DNA of 16,596 nt, taken from NCBI GenBank assembly GCA_001799475.1, contig MGTN01000002.1, positions 5,030-21,625 on the forward strand, given 5' to 3'. The translations under genes and the position numbers were made by a program. Shown here one piece after another: positions 6,048 through 12,651 of the stretch. The stretch comes from Desulfovibrionales bacterium GWA2_65_9 (GTDB lineage: Bacteria > Desulfobacterota > Desulfovibrionia > Desulfovibrionales > Desulfovibrionaceae). Positions within the stretch are counted from its first letter, which is position 1. Every line of letters starts with the position of its first letter. The notes beneath the pieces were generated by a model. That model did not search any database. It was not told where the DNA came from and saw only the letters and a list, made by a program, of their open reading frames with translations.

Positions 6048-7439
6048 ATGCCGCGTGTGCTCATCGTGGACGACGACCCCCTGCTCTGCGAGGCCCTTGC
6101 ACTCGCCGTGCAGCATGCGGGCTTCGAGGCGGACACGGCCGGAACCCTGAAGGACGGCCTGCGCAAGGCCCGCTGCGGGGATTTCGACGTGGTCGTGCTG
6201 GACGTGCGCATGCCCGATGGCAGCGGGCTCGACAGCCTGCCGGACTTCCAGGAATGCCCCTCGGCACCGGAGGTCATCATCCTCACCGGCGCGGGCGACC
6301 CGGACGGGGCGGAACTGGCCATCCGCAGCGGCGCCTGGAGCTACATCGCCAAGCCGCCGACCCTGAACACCATCCGCTTGCCCATTCAGCGGGCCGTGGA
6401 GCACCACCGGGGCAAGCAGAAGGTCCTGCCGCTCGGGCTCAAGCGCAGCGGCATCATCGGCGACAGCCGGGCCATGCATGCCTGCCTGGACCTTGTGGCC
6501 CAGGCTGCAGCCACGGAGGCCTCGGTGCTCATCACCGGCGAGACAGGCACGGGCAAGGAGCTCTTCGCCCGCGCCATCCACGACAACAGCGCCCGGGCCG
6601 ACGGCCCCTTCGTGGTGGTGGACTGCGCGGCCCTGCCCGAAAAGCTCGTGGAGAGCGAGCTGTTTGGCTACGAGCGGGGCGCATTTACTGGGGCCGACCG
6701 CCGTTTTGAGGGCATGGTCCACCAGGCCAACCGGGGCACGCTGTTTCTGGACGAGATCGGGGAATTGCCGTTGGCTGTGCAGAAAGCCTTCCTGCGCGTG
6801 CTTCAGGATGGCCGCTACCGCCCTGTGGGTGGACTCAAGGAGTCGCTGAGCGATTTCCGTCTCGTGGTGGCCACCAACCGCGACCTTGAAGCCATGGCCG
6901 AGGCCGGGGCGTTCCGCCAGGATCTGCTCTTCCGCATCCGGACCATGACCATCGATTTGCCTCGGCTCAAGGAGCGCAACGGCGACATCGCCCGGTTGTG
7001 CCGGCATTTCGTGGCCCGGCAATGCCGCGTGCAAGGGCTTCCGGCCAAGCGCGTCTCGCCTGATTTCCTGGACGCCCTGGAGGCCTACGCCTGGCCGGGC
7101 AACGTGCGCGAATTCATCCACGCCGTGGAGCATTCCCTGGCTGCGGCCATGAACGATCCGGTGCTCGTGGCCGCCCACCTGCCCACAAACATCCGGGTCA
7201 GTCTGGCGCGGTCCTCCCTCCCCGTCCGGGAGTCAACCCCGGCGGGCAACGGGCTGCGGGCCGACAGCCCGGTGCAGCCGTTGCGCCAGGTCCGGCTGCA
7301 GGCCGTGGCTGAGCTGGAGTCGGGCTACCTGCGGGAGCTGCTCGCCGCGTGCGGCGGCGGCATCCCGAAGGCCTGCGCCATGTCCGGGTTATCGCGCGCG
7401 CGGCTATATGCCTTGATGAAGAAATACGGGCTGACTTGA
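6048..7439 (+). CDS. NtrC-family sigma-54-dependent response regulator
   Basis: This 463-residue transcription activator has the full three-part layout. The receiver (1 to about 115) has acidic residues D8-D10 and phospho-acceptor D52 (VLDVRMPDG). The AAA+ domain (about 135-370) has Walker A GETGTGKE (164-171), an intact GAFTGA loop (211-216) that contacts sigma-54, and Walker B GTLFLDEIGE (230-239). The C-terminal Fis-type helix-turn-helix lies at about 436-460 (IPKACAMSGLSRARLYALMK). The intact GAFTGA means it should truly work with sigma-54. A GGAGGA ribosome site about 6 nt from the end of the kinase gene precedes the ATG. The kinase partner is immediately upstream. A likely target is the divergent hdr operon, which has a -24/-12-like element and a palindrome at enhancer distance; self-regulation is also possible. 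Confidence 0.95.
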   Translation: MPRVLIVDDDPLLCEALALAVQHAGFEADTAGTLKDGLRKARCGDFDVVVLDVRMPDGSGLDSLPDFQECPSAPEVIILTGAGDPDGAELAIRSGAWSYIAKPPTLNTIRLPIQRAVEHHRGKQKVLPLGLKRSGIIGDSRAMHACLDLVAQAAATEASVLITGETGTGKELFARAIHDNSARADGPFVVVDCAALPEKLVESELFGYERGAFTGADRRFEGMVHQANRGTLFLDEIGELPLAVQKAFLRVLQDGRYRPVGGLKESLSDFRLVVATNRDLEAMAEAGAFRQDLLFRIRTMTIDLPRLKERNGDIARLCRHFVARQCRVQGLPAKRVSPDFLDALEAYAWPGNVREFIHAVEHSLAAAMNDPVLVAAHLPTNIRVSLARSSLPVRESTPAGNGLRADSPVQPLRQVRLQAVAELESGYLRELLAACGGGIPKACAMSGLSRARLYALMKKYGLT

Positions 7440-7465
7440 GGCCTGGGAAATATCGCCAAGGGGCT

Positions 7466-7496
7466 GCGGATGAAGTCGCCCAGGGAATTCATCCGC
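7466..7496. repeat. Inverted repeat after the activator gene, possible terminator without T-run
   Basis: GCGGATGAA (7466-7474) and TTCATCCGC (7488-7496) are exact reverse complements separated by 13 bases. The hairpin lies 27 bp after the activator stop codon, where a terminator would be expected. No run of T follows on either strand, so it is not a standard intrinsic terminator. It could be a Rho-associated or RNA-stabilising hairpin. Confidence 0.4.
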
Positions 7497-7689
7497 TCGT
7501 CAGCAACCGCCGGGTGTCCGATTTGGCAGGGGCAACTCCACGAGGCTTGCAAGCTTGTCCCGTCGAATCCCAGTACTATCCTTGTACAGAATGCTTTTTG
7601 AGAAACCACAAGGTCAATGCCACGACATGAGTCCGTAATTATTGGATATTCAACTTTGCTGGCATACAAGAATCGCCCGCAGTCCCCAT
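7497..7689. other. Intergenic stretch with no recognised gene
   Basis: Neither strand has a convincing start with a ribosome site. A minus-strand reading frame continues through here from the integrase remnant but matches nothing I recognise. The only odd element is TCCCGTCGAATCCCAG (7558-7573), whose reverse strand looks like the start of a tmRNA. Nothing else of a tmRNA follows, so no RNA gene is called. Confidence 0.5.
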
Positions 7690-8200
7690 TTGTATGCCCC
7701 GATTGTATGCCCAAAACGTCCAGCACGCTCTCCCTGACGCTCTTCCGCTGCCTATCCAAAACATGTTGATAGCGCTTGGGAACCATCTCCGTTAAGGTTT
7801 GCCCCATGATTCGGGCCACCGTCGCTGGGCCCGCTCCGCCATCCGAGGCATCGTCGCAAAGGCATTACCCAAGGCATAAGGCCTGATGCCTTGGGTGATC
7901 CCCGCAGCCTTTAGCGCTGTGCGCCAGCTTCGGATCAGGTCGCCAAACGGCTTTTGCCCCTGTGGTGGTTGATCGGCCCGGCCCAGCCGTCAATGTTGCC
8001 CCATTGCTGAAGCTCAGCAACCAAGTCTTCCGTCAAGTCCGACTCGCGCCATTGCTCCCCACGGTTCTTCTTGACCTTTTCATGCCTGATTATTCCGCGT
8101 TCAAGCTCTACCCCGGCCCAATCCATCCGCAAGAGTGATTGAAACCTTGCGGTTGATCCCGTTCTGTTTACGCCCTCTTTCCCCGAGGGTGGACACAAGT
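7690..8200 (-). pseudogene. Decayed phage-type tyrosine recombinase (integrase) catalytic domain
   Basis: Read on the minus strand, three frames give successive pieces of one integrase catalytic domain. Frame one (8198 to about 7936) contains LLRMDWAGVELERGIIR and KKNRGEQWRESDLTEDLVAEL. Frame two (about 7945-7830) contains WRTALKAAGITQGIRPY and then ALGNAFAT. Frame three (about 7840-7690) contains VARIMGQTLTEMV and KRYQHVLDRQ, which includes the likely tyrosine nucleophile. At least two frameshifts separate them, and a stop ends the first frame. The expected box DLRHAFAT reads ALGNAFAT, so the R and H catalytic residues are lost. The N-terminal DNA-binding part is missing. The gene cannot be active. 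It marks an old integration event beside the TetR-ABC module. Piece borders are approximate; the identification relies on remembered family consensus. Confidence 0.8.
7867..7896. repeat. Near-perfect 30-bp palindrome inside the integrase remnant
   Basis: ACCCAAGGCAT (7867-7877) and ATGCCTTGGGT (7886-7896) are exact reverse complements. The eight bases between them contain AGGCCT, itself a palindrome, so 28 of 30 positions pair. It covers the codons where the integrase R-x-x-H box should be. This could be a template-switch mutation that perfected an imperfect repeat. No T-run follows, so it is unlikely to be a terminator. Confidence 0.85.
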
Positions 8201-8370
8201 GCGCCTTGAAAGCTCCTGGGCGGCAATGTGACCGATCTCGGCCAGGCAGGGAACAAGGTGGGGAAGGTCGTTGCGGAGATCCTTCGGATTAATAGCCTTG
8301 GTCGGCCTCTGCAGTCAGAATTAATTGATTTTCCGCAAAGGGGAAGGGTCGGATTGTATCCAATTCGGGC
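8201..8370. other. Gene-free stretch with a protein-like minus-strand fragment
   Basis: No complete gene is visible. On the minus strand, about 8315 to 8175 reads open without a good start codon and contains NPKDLRNDLPHLVP and AEIGHIAAQEL, which has the look of real helical protein. It ends at a stop near 8172 and joins the upstream edge of the integrase remnant. I do not recognise the family. It may be another relic of the same mobile element. Confidence 0.35.
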
Positions 8371-8398
8371 TTGACATTATCAAATAAATAAGTATGTA
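8371..8398 (+). promoter_or_regulatory. Sigma-70-type promoter for the TetR-ABC operon
   Basis: A perfect -35 TTGACA (8371-8376) is followed after 16 bases by TATGTA (8393-8398), a fair -10. The region is very AT-rich compared with its surroundings. The tetR ATG is at 8430 with TGAGGTG (8418-8424) five bases before it, so the leader is short. The operator at 8389-8406 overlaps the -10. Confidence 0.7.
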
Positions 8399-8406
8399 AT
8401 TACTTA
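8389..8406. promoter_or_regulatory. Probable TetR-family operator overlapping the -10 element
   Basis: TAAGTA (8389-8394) and TACTTA (8401-8406) are exact reverse complements with six bases between them, an 18-bp symmetric site of the size used by TetR-family dimers. It covers the -10 of the promoter in front of the regulator gene. Bound repressor would block transcription of its own gene and the ABC genes downstream. Binding by this regulator is inferred. Confidence 0.6.
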
Positions 8407-8429
8407 AATAAAATAAATGAGGTGTCGCC

Positions 8430-9032
8430 ATGGGCCGCAAGAAAGTTATCGACGACGAAACCCTTCTCGAACATGCACGCGCAGTGTTTCTTGAGCGTGG
8501 TGCTTTCGGGTCCACGCGCGACATTGCCGAACGGGCAGGCATATCCGAGGCAGCAATTTTCAAGCGCTATCCAACTAAGGTGGGGCTTTTTCTCGCGGCC
8601 CTCATGCCACAGCAGGAAGACGTCAGCTCGGTCATCGCATCCGAAGTCGATGACACACGCGAAGCCCTGGTCCAAACAGGATACCGCCTGCTCAAGCACT
8701 TCAGGAAGATCATCCCCACAGTGATGCACCTGATCACGCACCCTTCGATCAAGATGTCCGACGTCGCGGACCATTTCGGTCCTGATCGGGTTGATCGGCT
8801 GGCGAATAACTTGGCCCAATTCCTGGCCCAGCGCCAGGCTTCCGGCCTGGTTCTCGTAGATAATCCGCTGGCTTGCGCCAATCTCCTGATCGCAGCAATC
8901 CATAGTCTTGCCGTGTATGAGGTCATGGAATTTCACCCTGGCGGCGCTATTGAACATGCCGTCCCTCTTTTTGTGAACGCCCTTTGGTGCGGCCTGGCAC
9001 CTGGACCGAGGTGTGGCGCCCCCTTGCCCTGA
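8430..9032 (+). CDS. TetR/AcrR-family transcriptional regulator
   Basis: This 200-residue protein has the size and layout of a TetR-family repressor. The N-terminal DNA-binding domain (about 5-55) shows the classical helix-turn-helix STRDIAERAGISEAAIFKRY (28-47), followed by the usual short segment TKVGLFLAAL. Residues from about 60 on form the helical ligand-binding and dimer domain, which is poorly conserved, so the inducer cannot be told. TGAGGTG five bases before the ATG supports the start. The gene lies 56 bp upstream of the ABC ATPase on the same strand with no visible terminator between, and a symmetric site overlaps its promoter. It probably represses itself and the exporter and is relieved by the exported compound or a related one. 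The C-terminal end is rich in Pro and Gly and may be unstructured. Confidence 0.93.
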   Translation: MGRKKVIDDETLLEHARAVFLERGAFGSTRDIAERAGISEAAIFKRYPTKVGLFLAALMPQQEDVSSVIASEVDDTREALVQTGYRLLKHFRKIIPTVMHLITHPSIKMSDVADHFGPDRVDRLANNLAQFLAQRQASGLVLVDNPLACANLLIAAIHSLAVYEVMEFHPGGAIEHAVPLFVNALWCGLAPGPRCGAPLP

Positions 9033-9088
9033 CCTGAGCCGCCACGCCGTGAACCAAAGCAACTCACTGACGTAAAGAGGATCATCCG

Positions 9089-9841
9089 ATGCATACCCAG
9101 ATTCGAAACGATCATGCGTTGGCCGGACAACCCAATGCCATTTCCCCTTCGCTGCTTTGTCTGCGCCATGTGTCAAAATCGTATGACACTCCAACCGGAC
9201 AATTCCTGGCCCTTACGGACATCGATCTCGACCTGAGGGCCGGAGACTTTCTGGCCATTGTCGGTAAATCGGGCAGCGGCAAGTCGACCCTGGTCAATGT
9301 GATGACGGGCATTGACACGCCCACCCGAGGATCCGTGGCTGCCGTCGGCAAAAACATCGAAAAATTCGGCGAGGATCGGCTCGCTACCTGGCGCGGACGG
9401 AATGTGGGCGTTGTGTTCCAATTCTTCCAGCTCCTGCCGACCCTGACAGTTGTGGAGAACATCATGCTCCCCATGGATTTTTGCCATTTCCTTCCAACTT
9501 CAAAGCGCCGCGGCCGGGCCATGGAGCTTCTCGAAAAGCTCTCCATCGGCAGGTACGCGGACAACCTGCCCGCCGATTTGTCCGGCGGGCAGCAGCAGCG
9601 CGCTGCGATCGCTCGCGCCCTGGCCAACGACCCCCCGATCATCGTTGCCGATGAGCCCACCGGCAATCTTGATTCCAGGACCTCGGACGAGGTCATAGAG
9701 CTATTCGCCGGCCTCGCTGTGGAGGGAAAGGCTGTGGCCATGGTCACTCATGAGCGCGATCTCAGCCGCCATTTCACCCGTGTCGTCGAGTTGAGCGACG
9801 GGCGCATCCTGTCACAGAGCGAAGTGAGCGTTCGGTCATGA
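9089..9841 (+). CDS. ABC transporter ATP-binding protein, LolD/MacB type
   Basis: This 250-residue ATPase powers the permease encoded next. It has all motifs: Walker A GKSGSGKST (59-67), Q-loop Gln at about 111 (VVFQFFQ), signature LSGGQQQR (164-171), Walker B IIVADE (184-189) followed by PTGNLDSRT, and switch His about 221 (MVTHERD). The sequence PTGNLDS after Walker B and the partner permease place it in the LolD/MacB/FtsE group, which moves lipoproteins, peptides or drugs by mechanical coupling. Residues 1-20 extend beyond the usual start; the ATG at 9089 follows AAGAGGA (9075-9081). The stop overlaps the permease ATG (ATGA, 9838-9841), so translation is coupled. It belongs to the TetR-controlled operon. 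Confidence 0.95.
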   Translation: MHTQIRNDHALAGQPNAISPSLLCLRHVSKSYDTPTGQFLALTDIDLDLRAGDFLAIVGKSGSGKSTLVNVMTGIDTPTRGSVAAVGKNIEKFGEDRLATWRGRNVGVVFQFFQLLPTLTVVENIMLPMDFCHFLPTSKRRGRAMELLEKLSIGRYADNLPADLSGGQQQRAAIARALANDPPIIVADEPTGNLDSRTSDEVIELFAGLAVEGKAVAMVTHERDLSRHFTRVVELSDGRILSQSEVSVRS

Positions 9842-12252
9842 ACATCGCGACCAGGTGGTATAAGCTTTTCCGCGATTTCCGGGCCATCGGCGGCCGGATC
9901 ACGATGATGGTCGCGGCCATCGCCGTGGGCGTCTTCTCCGTGACGACCATTGTCAGCACTTACGCCATCCTCACCAGGGAAATTTCGCGCAACTACCTTG
10001 AAACCAATCCGGCCTCAGCCCTCATCGACCTGGGGGAGGTGAACCCATCGCTGGTAGACCAGGTGCGCTCCAGGCCCGACATCGGGGAAGTAGAAGCGGG
10101 CTCGATCATCACGGCGAGAGTCAAACTCAAGAACGATGAATGGGGCCGACTTCTCTTGTTCGTGGTTCCAGACTTTGGCAATCTCACCATCAACAAAGTC
10201 TTCCCCCAAGCCGGAGCCTATCCGCCCAGAGACCAGACGATTCTGGTCGAGCGCGAAACCCTGGCCTTTCTCGGCTCATCCATTGGCGACGCGATCACCA
10301 TGCAAACCCCTTCCGGTCAGAATACTCAGGTCGTCATCTCCGGCACCGTCCACGATCCCGCGCTCGCTCCCTCCTGGAAGGAGCAGACGGCCTACGCCTA
10401 TCTCACACCGGACACCCTGGCCGCGCTCGGGCATAACCCAGTGCCCGAACTGCTCAAAGTCGTGGTTAAGGGCGCGGTCTTTGACCAGGGAAAAGTCGAT
10501 AGCGTGGCCACGCGACTCGGGCTCGAACTCCGGGCTCAAGGGCTGTCCGCCCACCAGATTCAGGTCCCCCCCACTGGCAAGCACCCGCACCAGTCTCAAA
10601 TGACTGCTGTTTTGGCCATGTTCATCGTCTTCGCGTTCCTGGCACTGGTTCTGAGCGCCGTTCTCACTGCTTCGATGGTCGATGGCCTCTTGGCCCAGCA
10701 GGTCCGCCAAATCGCGGTAATGAAGGCAATCGGCGCTCGGTACGGTCAGATCACCGGGCTTTACCTGACGGGCATCCTGGCCATATCTACCGCAGCCGTA
10801 CTCATCGGTGTGCCTTTGGGGCTTCTTTGCGGCCGGAGCTTCGCCCAAGTCATCGCCCAGTTGCTGAACTTCAACATCGCAAGCTCCCGGCTGCCTAGCT
10901 GGCTCATCCCCGCTCTTGCAGGCGGAGGTATGTTCATCCCCGCCGCTTTTGCCCTGACGCCCATCAGCCGCGCCACGCGCCGCACGGTGCGCGAGTCGCT
11001 TAACGACTACGGCGTTTCCAGCAAGGAGTTCGGCACATATGGACTTGATGTTGTACTGTCCAAGCTCGGCGGTTTAGACCGTACGCTTATCCTGGCGCTT
11101 CGTAACGCCTTTCGCCGCCGCAGCCGGATGATCCTCACCCTGTCCCTGCTTGGCATCGCCGGGGCCATGTTCATGGCCAGCCTGAACGTGAAGACCGCTT
11201 GGGAATACTTCGTCGCCAGTTCCGCCAAGGACCGCGGCTATGACCTCGAACTCCGGCTAGACCATTCGGTTCCGACCGTATCGCTTTTAGCCGCCATATC
11301 GGGGGCAGAGGGAGTGGGAAAAGTGGAACCGTGGAGCTTGGCCAAGGCTTCTGTCGCTCGCCCGGACGGGCTCACGGTGATGCGCACCTATCCCGACGGT
11401 GGCCATGGCAATTTGGAGTTTCGGTCCATGCCAGAGCCGGGCAGTCTCGACCATCTTGTTTTCCTCGAAGGAAGGCCTCCAGCGCAGGGTGAGATCGACG
11501 AAGTTCTTCTCAACCAGTCCGCCCGTACTCTTCTGGGCGATCCTCATGCTGGAGATGTGCTCAGACTGACGGTAGAGGGCCACAGCGCCTCATACCGCAT
11601 CGCTGGAATTGTCCGCCAAATCGTCACCCCGCCTGCGGTCTTTGTTTCGGGCTCCGGTTTTTCCGCTGCCACGCGAACCAGCAGCCAGACAAATGCGGTG
11701 CGCATCAGCACCACATGCCATACGCCCGAAGCGATTGCGGCTACTTCTGCAGCCGTGGAAGCACGCTTGCTCGACTATGACATCCACATTGCGCTTTCCA
11801 TCTCAGAGACCCAGGTAGGCGGTGCGGTTGGCGGTCACGTCAAAATCCTCATTGTTTCGCTCATCGTCATGTCAATGCTCATGGCCACGGTCGGTCTACT
11901 GGGGCTCGCGTCCGCATTGGGCTCGAACGTAGCCGAGCGCACCCGGGAATTCGGCATCATGCGCACCATTGGCGGCACGAGTTCCGTGGTGATCCGCAAT
12001 GTCCTCGCCGAGGGCGTGTTTACGGGACTGGTCAGTATCGCTTTGTCCATCGTCCTCGCCCTGCCACTGGCCATTGGCATCGGCAAGCTTGTCGGCACCC
12101 TTTCCTTCGGTTTGCCATTACCATTTATGCAGTCCTGGACAGCCCTTGGGTTGTGGTCGGCCTTCATCGTCTTCGGCACAGCAGGAGCGAGTCTCGTGCC
12201 CGCCTTACGCGCCTCACGCCTCACGATCCGCCAAACCCTCGCTTACACCTAA
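9838..12252 (+). CDS. FtsX/MacB-type ABC transporter permease with two FtsX modules
   Basis: This 804-residue inner-membrane protein has the double layout of large FtsX-family permeases: TM1 (about 22-44), a large extracytoplasmic domain (about 50-255), a first FtsX module with helices near 257-280, 308-331 and 357-377, a linker, TM5 (about 432-450), a second extracytoplasmic domain (about 455-665), and a second FtsX module with helices near 668-692, 725-755 and 768-790. The cytoplasmic hallmark loops are visible: VRQIAVMKAIGARYGQI (289-305) and RTREFGIMRTIGG (701-713). In this type the ATPase drives shape changes in the periplasm instead of passing substrate through the membrane. No HlyD-type adaptor or outer-membrane channel is encoded in the window. 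Substrate unknown; antimicrobial, peptide or lipid/lipoprotein export are the usual roles. A GTG-start peptide gene follows after 21 bp. Confidence 0.93.
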   Translation: MNIATRWYKLFRDFRAIGGRITMMVAAIAVGVFSVTTIVSTYAILTREISRNYLETNPASALIDLGEVNPSLVDQVRSRPDIGEVEAGSIITARVKLKNDEWGRLLLFVVPDFGNLTINKVFPQAGAYPPRDQTILVERETLAFLGSSIGDAITMQTPSGQNTQVVISGTVHDPALAPSWKEQTAYAYLTPDTLAALGHNPVPELLKVVVKGAVFDQGKVDSVATRLGLELRAQGLSAHQIQVPPTGKHPHQSQMTAVLAMFIVFAFLALVLSAVLTASMVDGLLAQQVRQIAVMKAIGARYGQITGLYLTGILAISTAAVLIGVPLGLLCGRSFAQVIAQLLNFNIASSRLPSWLIPALAGGGMFIPAAFALTPISRATRRTVRESLNDYGVSSKEFGTYGLDVVLSKLGGLDRTLILALRNAFRRRSRMILTLSLLGIAGAMFMASLNVKTAWEYFVASSAKDRGYDLELRLDHSVPTVSLLAAISGAEGVGKVEPWSLAKASVARPDGLTVMRTYPDGGHGNLEFRSMPEPGSLDHLVFLEGRPPAQGEIDEVLLNQSARTLLGDPHAGDVLRLTVEGHSASYRIAGIVRQIVTPPAVFVSGSGFSAATRTSSQTNAVRISTTCHTPEAIAATSAAVEARLLDYDIHIALSISETQVGGAVGGHVKILIVSLIVMSMLMATVGLLGLASALGSNVAERTREFGIMRTIGGTSSVVIRNVLAEGVFTGLVSIALSIVLALPLAIGIGKLVGTLSFGLPLPFMQSWTALGLWSAFIVFGTAGASLVPALRASRLTIRQTLAYT

Positions 12253-12260
12253 ACTCAGCA

Positions 12261-12265
12261 AGGAG
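12261..12265 (+). promoter_or_regulatory. Ribosome binding site for the 37-residue peptide gene
   Basis: AGGAG, within AAGGAGAA, lies eight bases before the GTG at 12274. It supports translation of the short frame, whose only possible start downstream of the in-frame TAA (the permease stop at 12250-12252) and near this site is that GTG. Confidence 0.6.
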
Positions 12266-12273
12266 AATCAACA

Positions 12274-12387
12274 GTGTGCAAAGGATTCATAGTCGCTCTC
12301 ATTGGCGTCGCCTGCGTCGGTGCACTGTTCTTCCTGGCGCATATGTACGACTTCATTGGTTTTGTTCGCACCATGCACGGAGGATAA
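12274..12387 (+). CDS. Small single-helix membrane peptide (37 aa), last gene of the ABC operon
   Basis: A GTG start preceded by AAGGAG opens a 37-codon frame ending in TAA at 12385-12387. The peptide has a short N-terminus with Lys3, then a hydrophobic stretch FIVALIGVACVGALFFLA (5-22) long enough for one membrane helix, and a tail with an acidic residue, aromatic residues, one Arg, and the end MHGG. It lies 21 bp after the permease stop on the same strand, so it should be translated from the same message. Single-helix peptides beside transporters often bind and tune them (AcrZ with AcrB and KdpF with Kdp are known cases); that role here is inference. I do not recognise the family. A chance frame is possible, but the ribosome site, hydrophobic pattern and position argue for a real gene. 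Confidence 0.6.
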   Translation: MCKGFIVALIGVACVGALFFLAHMYDFIGFVRTMHGG

Positions 12388-12410
12388 CCCAACCCAGAGT
12401 CTCTACTCCT

Positions 12411-12432
12411 AGCTGGCCCTAAACAGGGAGCT
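12411..12432 (+). terminator. Weak hairpin after the ABC operon, possible terminator
   Basis: AGCT-GG-CCCT (12411-12420) can pair with AGGG-AGCT (12425-12432) around an AAAC loop, with two unpaired G. Three T (the last stem base and two more) follow, and no longer T-run. It lies 23 bp after the stop of the small peptide gene, a sensible place for an operon end, but the hairpin is short and bulged. Confidence 0.35.
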
Positions 12433-12651
12433 TTACACAGGGAAGGGAGACCTGATGAAGAGCGGGCCAAGCCTGAAAGGATGATCGCATTATTATGCAT
12501 TTACCAATGCTCAGTCTCCAGAGGGTATGTGTTGGCATATAGGCGTCATGCAGCCTGCTTGGCGACTAGCACCCGAAATACTACCTATTTATAAAACATA
12601 AGTACGGTATTTCCCTCAAGTCATTGCCTACATTTTTGTATTCAGCTATCA
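12433..12651. other. AT-rich gene-free stretch
   Basis: No frame with a ribosome site was found on either strand. The part from about 12480 to 12660 is clearly richer in A and T than the genes on both sides, which would suit a promoter region or the edge of an acquired segment. I could not place a convincing -35/-10 or -24/-12 pair. Confidence 0.5.

Noticed and set aside
5930..6709. Overlapping plus-strand frames within the kinase-activator junction and the activator
   Set aside because: They are out-of-frame shadows with Arg/Pro/Gly-rich products inside genes whose motifs are intact.
4008..7178. Very long open frame on the minus strand across the kinase and activator genes
   Set aside because: It is a codon-bias shadow of two clearly recognised plus-strand genes with intact motifs. 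Its product is rich in Gly, Ala, His and Gln with no domain pattern.
7558..7573. Reverse strand resembles the conserved 5' start of tmRNA (CTGGGATTCGACGGGA)
   Set aside because: No tag-peptide reading frame, T-arm or CCA end is found in the following sequence, which runs into the activator gene. A short chance match or a tiny relic is more likely.
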